From assembly GCA_016234495.1 (NCBI GenBank), contig JACRBI010000007.1, positions 1 to 64,000 of the forward strand: DNA of 64,000 bases, in the 5' to 3' direction. This DNA is from Chloroflexota bacterium (GTDB lineage Bacteria > Chloroflexota > Anaerolineae > Anaerolineales > Villigracilaceae). Each line of letters starts with the position of its first letter. The stretch's first letter is position 1. The notes beneath the pieces are model-generated. The model ran no database searches, was not told where the DNA came from, and was given only the letters and a program-made list of their open reading frames with translations. A program made the translations under genes and the position numbers. Positions 16,801-25,300 of the stretch are shown one piece after another.

Positions 16801-19051
16801 GCCCGTCGGTGACGGTCACCACAAACCCGGGCTTGATGTCGTAGATATTGCGCAAGTCAAGGCTGAAATAATAATCGTCCGGGTTCCAGTCTGAAGCGCC
16901 GACTACTGCGCTGCCTGTTTTATCAGGGTTTTGCGGCGTGGCCGGGTCGTCAATGGAAATATTCACCGTGGCGCCGGGCGTCCAGTCATAGCCTTCCATC
17001 CAATCGTCATCTGGGTGGACGCTAAACCTCGGGTTGGGCACTTCAAAACTAATCCAGGTTGTGCCGCCATCCTCTGTATCCACCTGAACGTACCCTCTCG
17101 ATCCAGGTTTGATATCAGTGCCTACAAGACTTAAATCGGCAATCCAGTAACCATTCTCATCGACTGGTATATCTCCACTATCAATATTTACTCCCGCGTG
17201 TACTCTGGCACCTGAGCCTGCCGCGATATACCCAGAAACGGTATCAGCATCAACATCGATGGATATCCCCCAAATATCTGCGACCGTCATGGTCTTGCTT
17301 TGTCCATCCCCGGCCACTGTGATAACATGCCCGGGAAGAATATCAAACTCATCCTGTAACTGGAACAAAGCTATAAACTGATTGGGATCCCAGGGTAATG
17401 GTTCGATTACTCCGTTAGTTGAATAATCTTCTCCCAGACCATTTGAAGGATTATCGATACTGAGCGTGACTGGCGTGCCATTTGCCAATCCCCAAACTTG
17501 AATTTCATCAATGTCAAAATTAGCTTTAACTTGAAGATACTCATTAATTGAGATTGTGACCGTATCCTGATTCGAGTGAACTGGATCTGCGCCGAAGAAG
17601 GCGTGAGCCTGAGCAGTGTTGGTCAGCGAACCGTTGTCCACATCGGCTTGAGTGATTGTGTAACCCGCATTGCAAGTGATCGATTCCCCGGGTCCTAGCG
17701 CCGATACGCCGAAGTTCGTCTGCGAATTGCTGGTGATGCGCAGGTCATCCACGTAGCCGATGCCGGGGTATCCCCAATACGGCACATAGGCATAGAAGGT
17801 GGAATTCAAGGCCGGGTATAAATTATCCGGCGAGTAGGCATCCACCACCCCGTTGACATACAAACTCGTTCCGTCTTCGCCCCAGACATATGCCACATGC
17901 GTCCACTGGTTGAGCGGGATGGTGGTGCTGCCGGTCGGAAGTTGAGTCAACACCGGGCCACTGATGGCGCTCCATGAGCCACCGGAAAGTTTGCCTTGCG
18001 GGGTAATGGTCAGATGCAAAATATGACCTGCGGGGGGAGGCGTGTTGGTGCTGCTCCAATTGAAGTTCACCAGACCGACGCCGTATTGCTTTGGATATAC
18101 CCACAGGTCAACCGAACCTGCCTTGCCGATTGGGTCATAAGTGCTGGGCCATTGATACCAGCCCGGCACGTTATAGCGCATCCATGCGCCGGAGCTCAAA
18201 TCAACGGCCTGACCATACCCGGCGAGGCCGCCAACATAAGACGGCATTCCGCTGACATATTGGGCGAGGCTTGCACCCTCAAAATGGTCGAACAGTACGG
18301 TGCCGTCCAAATTTCCTGACGGGCATGCGACTGTCGTCTTGTCATCTGTCACCGTGAACGGGCCGCTGAGTATCTCGTCGCCGGTATTCGTCAGCTGGTA
18401 AGTGTAGTTGATCACGTCACCAGCTTGCAGGTAGGTCAGAGGCGCGGCGCTTTTTTCCAGGGTCAATTCAGGCTGGTTGGGAATCTCTGTGTACAAATAT
18501 TGCTTCGGGACGATTTCATTCGTTCCGCCGGGCAGTGTCCACCACAAGCTGAGGTCGTTGCTGCCCCATCTGTTCTTGAAATGCATGGCGATCGGGTAGA
18601 ACTGCCCCTCTGTCAGGTCGGTCTCGATGTGATAGATATCGCCGCCGTAACTGTCGGATATATCGGTCACACCATTGATGGTGATCTCGAGGTAGTCATC
18701 TATCCAGGACTGGAAAATATAATGGCCTGTCATTGGAGCTTCGATGTAGCCGGTCAGAGTCTCTTCAAAGAGACTCCAGCTATTCAGCGTCCCCGCCCAC
18801 AAGCCGCATTGATTCTGATACATGTTTGTATCGGGGCAGGCGCCGTTCCAGCCGTGGTTGATTGGTCCTTCGCTCGGCACAGTGAACATGACCACAGCCC
18901 CGCCCAGGTCTCTGTACTCGGCGTACAGCCCGTCCCCCAGCGCAAGCGGAGGGCCGGCCGCCGCGCGGGTGTTTGGCATCCACACTGTTCCCATTACAAA
19001 TACAAAGATGAAGATCACGCGAAACATCTTGTCTGCAAATCTTGTGTTCAT
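13862..19051 (-). CDS. Giant secreted protein: PA14-like, LamG, five-repeat array, PKD domains
   Basis: The 1729-residue product has a signal peptide (1-30) and then a PA14-like sugar-binding region (about 35-190: GLYAEYRDL, GYIEAPMTGHYIFQSWIDDYLEITING). A DUF11-like beta domain starts near 195 and seems to be interrupted by a LamG-type lectin domain (about 247-438), then resumes (GESITCNAGYTITQADVDNG). Five copies of a ~170-residue repeat cover about 503-1365; three PKD domains fill the rest. There is no LPXTG, transmembrane or PEP-type anchor at the end. Likely a surface or extracellular adhesin or glycan-binding protein. GGAGG precedes the ATG, and the leader contains the structured RNA at 19091-19172. 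Confidence 0.8.
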   Translation of the reverse strand: MNTRFADKMFRVIFIFVFVMGTVWMPNTRAAAGPPLALGDGLYAEYRDLGGAVVMFTVPSEGPINHGWNGACPDTNMYQNQCGLWAGTLNSWSLFEETLTGYIEAPMTGHYIFQSWIDDYLEITINGVTDISDSYGGDIYHIETDLTEGQFYPIAMHFKNRWGSNDLSLWWTLPGGTNEIVPKQYLYTEIPNQPELTLEKSAAPLTYLQAGDVINYTYQLTNTGDEILSGPFTVTDDKTTVACPSGNLDGTVLFDHFEGASLAQYVSGMPSYVGGLAGYGQAVDLSSGAWMRYNVPGWYQWPSTYDPIGKAGSVDLWVYPKQYGVGLVNFNWSSTNTPPPAGHILHLTITPQGKLSGGSWSAISGPVLTQLPTGSTTIPLNQWTHVAYVWGEDGTSLYVNGVVDAYSPDNLYPALNSTFYAYVPYWGYPGIGYVDDLRITSNSQTNFGVSALGPGESITCNAGYTITQADVDNGSLTNTAQAHAFFGADPVHSNQDTVTISINEYLQVKANFDIDEIQVWGLANGTPVTLSIDNPSNGLGEDYSTNGVIEPLPWDPNQFIALFQLQDEFDILPGHVITVAGDGQSKTMTVADIWGISIDVDADTVSGYIAAGSGARVHAGVNIDSGDIPVDENGYWIADLSLVGTDIKPGSRGYVQVDTEDGGTTWISFEVPNPRFSVHPDDDWMEGYDWTPGATVNISIDDPATPQNPDKTGSAVVGASDWNPDDYYFSLDLRNIYDIKPGFVVTVTDGQIIKEHVVTNLVVTGIDEPNNVISGTADPNVHLQVNVHNQSGANMQVDSNAGGIWSADFTGLYDLQLGDNGRVEEFDSDGDSTGDDWHVPNPAVGARANREQIEGWEWPLGATVTVTVDDPSTPASPDITRTAEVYDAPWNPGEHRFDLNLFGQFDIQPGFVVTASSGGITKSLLMTSLAFTDIDIDLDLVTGIAEAGSRVDVWSCGINFCINRHVTADGGGVWSADFAHPGLENDEQGTMDIVLGTWIDSAQREDDGDQTMFGQSVPNPFIEASANSNWVHAREWPIGTLVTLTISGSGETYTATMGQAPWNPTDPNDIVADFDLRGYRLQVGDVLTASANGITKVLTLSQLTATEFDVVADTVSGVATPGVQLQVCANIENRCITRWVTADAFGNWTANYHDPGTGNDDPDTFDVQAGSNGWAAEYEADADRTWYDWQVPNPNFAVHPDENVIEGNEWPLDSIVTIKIGDPAQPDYTTTTTLNPPDPDHNLPWFKLDLNGIYDLLPGELVTLSDTITTKQVIAASRAITQIDPLTDSIIGASDPDVAYVILWACDENGCGARRKDVNPDGSWSVNFAVPGELNWESILIDIQHGTNGGIYQSDVDGDGTVYQWMLNEPPHADLGADLVTDEGSTLMLDASASSDPDGDPLTYEWDFNNDGVYDDATGVTVNRTFPDDGAYFISVRVTDSFGASDTDTLQVTVNNISPFVDIQQVTVSGGLVSGDGFFTDPGADVWAAAVDYGDGSGMQPLALNPDMTFAFSHAYAVGGTFTIQVCVSDDEGASGCDQAQVTVTLNRPPVAEADGPYFGFEGSNITLNASRSTDPDNNIVFYEWDFDNDGLFDDAVGKRPKFKAVDNGIYIVRVRVTDAGGLSSVDGSTVTVKNVPPVITSLTFNSSVRVGVRLNTFAAFADPGLNDTFTAIWKWGDGTTSNGIVSGYTVSGSHVYARAGIYLVTITVKDKDGGTASASRLIIVFPKR

Positions 19052-19090
19052 GGTGTTCCCTCCCGGAACATAAATTGGACTTAAACAAAT

Positions 19091-19172
19091 AACCGGCCAG
19101 AAAGGCCGGTTTCGCTATTGACTCCCTGACAACCCATGAGCGTCCAAGTTAGGCTGTCAGATCATTGCCGCC
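19091..19172 (-). ncRNA. Structured leader RNA, copy 1 (class unassigned)
   Basis: On the minus strand the element opens with GGCGGC and an 8-bp helix P1 (19153-19160 with 19126-19133). The P1 loop contains GGACGCTCATGG. A single-stranded GGGAGTCAATAGCGAAA follows, then an 8-bp hairpin P2 (19104-19111 with 19091-19098, loop of five). CGCU in the P1 loop can pair with AGCG after P1, forming a pseudoknot. The copy at 26761-26842 is almost identical, with a compensatory change in P1. It ends 39 bases before the giant gene. I could not match it to a riboswitch class from memory. Confidence 0.65.
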
Positions 19173-19283
19173 TGAATTTCATACGGATAAAAATACTATC
19201 TCCTCGCACCTCCACAATGAAATTTCATGCCATACTTCTCCATAAATGACATGTCAAAAACTGAAAGAGAGTTTTGTGAGGCT

Positions 19284-19311
19284 GCCTGACAGGTTGTATG
19301 ACCTGTCAGGC
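19284..19311. repeat. Hairpin downstream of the 2452-aa gene
   Basis: An 11-bp perfect stem (GCCTGACAGGT, 19284-19294, with 19301-19311) with a 6-base loop. It is followed on the plus strand by four Ts, but its likely role is as the transcript end of the minus-strand giant gene that stops at 19368. It resembles the other GACAGG/CCTGTC hairpins in the window. The rest of 19173-19367 holds no gene that I can see. Confidence 0.5.
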
Positions 19312-19367
19312 TTTTATGGTTCTTCACTTTTATTTAGCGATGTTCCCATCCTCTTTCATTTTATGAA

Positions 19368-22300
19368 TTATTTGAGTTTGAAGTAAGCCACCAACGACGA
19401 ACCATCAATGGTGGTCATGGTCACCCGGTAGCACTTTCCGGCGGTCTTGGGCGTCTTCCAGTTGTAGATGAATTGGCCGGTCGTCGTGTCATAGCGCAGG
19501 CTGGTACTACCTGTTGCAATTGTCTCAATTTCATCCGTTATTGCTGTCGCATCGCAGGATGTTTGAGCATAGGTCAGGCTCTTGATGTAGGCGGTGTCGG
19601 TCAATTCGGTATTCCCTGCGAAGATCTCAAACTTGAGAGGTACGGTACTGCCGTTCTTGACAATGTTGTAGACACCGTTCATATCCACGGGCTGGTAGAA
19701 GCCTCTTAGAGTCCAGAATAAAACCTCTACTATGGCTGTATCTGTGTTGATTAAGCCGCCTTCATCTGTCACACGTAATCCGATAATATGCCCCCCAAAT
19801 TGGCTAAAGGATGTAGTGACAGTTACGCCACTGGCATCATCATATTGACCATCTTCATCAAGGTCCCATTCATAAGAAATTATATTGTTCTCGGGGTCTG
19901 TAGAACCTGATCCATCCAGCGTGAATATTTCACCCCAATCAACAATGTACGGCCCGCCGGCTTCTGCAACGGGGGGTTGATTGAAAGGAACGCTCCAATC
20001 CACTGCCGTGGAATTGCCAGCCTCATCAAGGATCTGAGAGCGGCCACCAGTTCCAGCCACCAGATCGTGCAGGCCGGTGAGGTTGGCCAGCCAGGTACCA
20101 TCAACGCCAGTTGTTGCCTGTACTGTAGCGAACTGATCATATCCGTGCGGCCACACAATTACAACTGAGCCGGGGTTGGCTTGACCAGTAATGGTATCGG
20201 TTGTCTCATTTGCCGCTGTAACTGACAAGTTTAGTACAACGTGTGTGCGCACTATCGTTCCATCGGTAACAGTCACAATGTCGCCCACTTTCAAGTTGTA
20301 CTCTTCGGCAAAGTCAAAGCGAATGTAAGTTCGTGGATCTCCCCATGTGGTTACAGCCATGACACCTTCCCGAGTCAAGTCGGGCGATTGCGACGTTGCC
20401 GGGTCGTCTATTGACAGGTACACCGTCATCCCGTCCGGCCATTCCCAAGCCTCTACGGCTTCATTCTCGGGGAAGGTAATGAGGAATGGGTTTTTAACAT
20501 ACCAATCCACTGCGGTGGCGTTCCCAGCTTGATCGAGAATCTGCGAGCGGCCGCCGGCTCCGGCTACAAGATCGAACCGTCCGGTGAAATCCACCTGCCA
20601 GATACCATCTGCCTCGGTTGTGGTTTCTGTAGTGGCCTCGCCAAACTCATGCGGCCACACAATCACAACTGAGCCGGGGCTGGCTTGGCCAGTAATGGTT
20701 TCGGTTGTCTCATTTGCCGTCGTCACGGATAGGTTTAGTACAACGTGTGTGCGCGATGTTGTTCCATCGGTGACAGTCACAATGTCGCCCACTTCCAGGT
20801 TGTACTCTTCCGCAAAGTCAAAGCGAATGTAGGTTCGTGGGTCTCCCCATGTGGTTACAGCCATGACACCTTCCCGAGTCAAGTCGGGTGATTGCGGTGT
20901 CGCCGGATCATCTATGGTTAGATGCACCGTTGTCCCGTCCGGCCATTCCCAAGCCTCGACAGCTTCATTCTCGGGGAAGGCGGTAAGAGTTGGATTAGGA
21001 ACATTAATTCCATACATGGTGCTGTTCCCATCGGCATCACTTTCACTCGAATCGATCCAGGTACCGCCTCTGATGTCAACGGTCGTTTGCTCATCTGGCC
21101 GTGTACCCGGGTTGCCAAAGTCCACTTCCCAATTCCCGAGTGAGTCTGCTTTGGTATGACGGTTGTAATTGCAGTCTGAGTTATTGCATACCCATATATT
21201 CACATCTGCGTTCGGGTTGGCAACTCCGGTGACGATATCAGTATCCAACCCCACGTTTGTGAAAGTCAGTGGAGACACTGTCATTGTTTTGATTGTGATT
21301 CCCTCTGTAATTGTCACCACGTCGCCGGGTTGGATGTCAAATCTATCGGGGTCTTGAGTAAAGTTGTATTCGAAATATGGATCGCTGTTGGAATCCCATG
21401 GCGCATGTGGGCTTACAACTGCGCTGCGAGTTATGGATTCTCCCGCACGGCTGACCTCAATCGTGACCGTGGCGCCGGCAGCCCACTGCCAGCCTTCCAC
21501 TCTATCGTCATTTGCGCGGACATTAATTATGGGATTGAAAATGTACCCATTAACCTGAATCACATCTCCATCCGCGTCAGAGGTGCGCACGTTGCCCGAT
21601 GAGCCCGGTTGCAGGTCAAAGTCATGAGCGGCAAAGTCTGCTTCCCAGGTTCCATCTGACTCTGAGAACAAGTCAAACTGAATATTCTCTTGCTGGTTAT
21701 TGAAATCAACACTGAGCCGCGTATCTGCCGGGGCCGAACCGCCAGCCACATCATTTACAGGGTCGAGGTAATCAATGGTCAGATTAGGCAGGGACAGGGT
21801 TTTGACGACGCCGCTATAGTTATCCGTGACCGTAATATAGCTGCCGGGTTGGATGTCAATTCCTTCATTGCCGAGGTTGGCGTTGAAGTTACCGTAATTA
21901 TCCGTGCCCCAGGTGAATGTGTCGCCAATGGATGCGCCGCCTTCCGCTTCATAAATGCGGATGCTGACATTGTTATTGGGTGTCCAGTTGTTTCCATTGA
22001 TCCAGTCTCCATCCAGCGATGCGGTGAAGACCGGAGGTTGTGGAACTTGCGCAACGGTGGCATCTAATTCCAGATCATAGATCATGGCGCGCAAGTCCCA
22101 ATCGGAATTTAGACTGACCCCATAGGATGAGAAATCGGCAAACCATTCTCCGAATTCATCTGTGTCGACCGTCAATTCGAATTTATCAAAGAGATGGTTC
22201 GCCCGTATGACCACACGCGAGAAGGGCTCTGCCCTGCCCCAGGCGAGGTTGGTATCATAATCAACCCCGTCGAAGGTCAGATGCGCGAGGGTCAACTCGG

Positions 22301-25300
22301 CATATTTACCGGTCTCGAGGTCTTCAGCCAGAATATACATGCCGGCCTGCAAGTCCACGCCATGTTGCCAGTAGTTAATATTTAGTTGAGTATTTCCCCA
22401 GGCATTGATGCTTACATCTGCCAACAGGCTGCCGCCCTCGGATGAGTAAATTCTGACTCTTACCTGGCGGTCGGGACTGAAGTTGAAACCGCTGATCCAA
22501 TCATCGGCAAGAGAGGCTTCAATGCCGGGCAATCCTGTGGTGTGATCATGAGACCGATTGCCCCGCTCATCAACAGCCCAACCGTTGGCCCACATTTGAT
22601 CGGTGATATTGTAATTTTCCGCGCCGTAATCATGGAACCATTGGCCGCTTTGGTCGGTCAATGCGTTCTGACCCCAATTGGAGAACAGACTCTCGACATG
22701 CAAGTCCACCCATTCGCCAGCTGCAGCAGTGCCAGCCACCGTATCGTCAGCCGCATTCAATTCCATGAAATCGAAAGGTTCAACCTCAAGGGATTTGGTG
22801 AAGTTCAAAGTATGGTCATAGGCAACGATGTAATTGCCCGGTACAAGATCAATGCCATAATCCCAAAGGTTGACCCAGGTATTTCCACTGCCTTCCGTTC
22901 GCTGGATGACCGGCCCGTAGAGAATTGTCCCCCCGGGCGCATCATATAGTGTGAGGGTCACATCGGCATTTTTGCTGAAGTTGGTAACGCCAAAACTGTC
23001 GGTGCTGACCTGGGAGTCGATCCAGGCAGACTGTGCGATGATGCTGTCTCCCTCGGCATCGTAGAGATTCGCGTTGGCATACCTGTAGCTGTCAATTGGA
23101 TGACCTGCGGCGGCCAGGTCCACCTCCCAATACCCAGAACTACTCACTTCGGCGGTAAGGTTGAATCCCTGATTTTGGGTCTCGCTAATGTGAAGCTCTA
23201 TCGTGGTATTGGGTTCAGCGGTGCCATAGGCTCGGTCATCATCCACGCCAATGTAATCCAGATTGACATCGCGAATCAGAATCGACACCTCTTCACTGGT
23301 TGCTTCATTGACAGCGGTAATATAGTTCCCCGGTATCAAATCGGTGTGGTGCAGGTTGTGGGATATCCAGCCGTCTCCGTGCGAATCCACCGGCCCGGTC
23401 ACTGGTCCGAAGAGGGCGTGCCCGCCCTGATGATCGTAGATCGTGTAAGTGACCTCACCTCCCCGAGTGAAATCCCTGATCTGAATCCAATCGTGCTCGT
23501 AACTGACCTCCACACGCGGGTTGGGGAAATTCTGCCCGAACATGGTGCTGTCGCCATCCTCATCCCCCTGGGATGAGTCAACCCATGTTCCCGGAACAAT
23601 GTCGAAGGTATTTTGCTCATCACCCTCGTCACCAAAGTGAGCGAAGTCTGCCGTCCAATGCCCGCCATCATCCGCATTCACATGACGATTGATGCAATTG
23701 GAATTATCGCAGGTCCAAACGTCCACCCGTGAGTTCGGCTCAGCATCCCCGGTGACAAGGTCAAGATTAATATCCATACCTGTAAAGGCAAGCGGTGAGA
23801 CGACAAGCGTCTTGGTGACATCCCCTTGCACGGCTCTCACCACAAAGCCCGGCTGAATGTCTATCACGCCAGACAGATTTAGATCAAAACGATATTCTCC
23901 CGGATTCCATGACGCTTCATAAACCTGCACGGCTCTGGTGACATCCGGTTCGGCCAGTGTATTGGGGTCATCCACTGTTACGGTAACGATTGAGTCTACT
24001 GTCCATTGCCAGCCTTCCACTTTATCGTCATTTGCGCGCACGCCAATGGAAGGGTTGGGGAGGCTCAGACCAAACATCGTGCCATCGCCATCATTATCAT
24101 TTTGTATCGAATCCACCCATGTGCCGGGTACGATATCAAAGGTGTTTTCCTCTCCGGGGTAAGGTCCCCAAACACCCCAGTTTGCGATCCATGTACCATC
24201 GGGGTCACTCGCAACCACGTGGCGGTTGGTGCAGTTCCCCTGGTTGTCGCAGGCCCAAATATCCACATTTGCATTCGCAGGCGCGAAGCCAGTGACGGTA
24301 TCCGTATCTGCATCCATTACGTCGAAGGCCAGTGTTGTGACAATGGTCTCCTTCCTCAGGGTTCCATCGGCATTGGTCACAGTGACCAGGGATCCGGGTT
24401 GAATATCAAACTTGTTATAAAGGTCAAAGCTCACATAGTTCCTGGGGTCTCCCCACGGGGCTGGTCCGGTGACTGTTGCGGGGTCCGACGTATAATCTGC
24501 CGTGGGGGTCTCTGTACCTGAAACGTAGACTCTCACCGTCAGTTCACTGTTCAACGGCCAGTCCCAGGCTTCGACCTGGTCATAATTGGCGCGTACCTGG
24601 AAGTTAGGACTGTTAACCGGCACAGAGGATGATACACGCGTGAACATCGGCAATGCCGGCAAGTCATCGGACGATTCATATTGCCAATTGAGGGCATTCT
24701 CTTTAAACTCCACCGACGAACCCGCCACTTTGGCGGATTTGGCATCATCCAAATAGCCATCCAATATCGTATTGGAGTATCCGCCAAGGTTTTGTAGATC
24801 ACCGCTGTGGTGGATGCTGAGCAGCGTATCATCATCATATATAATCCACGCAAATTCAGCGATATCGAAATCACCGGAATAAAGCGGGCTGAGGGCAGGA
24901 TCACCGCTAAAGAAATCAACCCCGGTATAGGTGGTCACATTGACATTGATACCAATATCCGCCATTTGAGATTTGAACATATTGGCAGAGGTAACACGCT
25001 TGACAATGCTGGTAGTGACGAAATCAAGCGTGAGTTCCTCGTTCATTGCGTTTTCCCGGATGCCATCTGCATCAAGATCGGTCCAACCTGCGGCAGTCAG
25101 GAGATCCCGGGCTGCGGGTGGATTGAAATCATAAACCGTCAGCAGCGGGTCAACCACAGATGCCTCGTACCACATTCCGGGTAAAACCAAGTTGTTCACG
25201 ACTTCGCCTGTATCACCATTTGCGATAAAAGCATCTTTGAGGATGGCTTCACGTTCAGTGCCATACGCGATCGCTTTTCGAATCGCCACATCACTTAATA

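Noticed and set aside
15746-16894. 382-codon open frame antisense to the 1729-aa gene
   Set aside because: It is a shadow of the repeat array; its composition repeats with the same period as the real gene.
19091-19172. c-di-GMP-I (GEMM) riboswitch before the giant protein genes
   Set aside because: Position before a surface protein fits, but the GGCAAACC, GNRA-receptor and ACGCAAAGCC motifs are absent on either strand.
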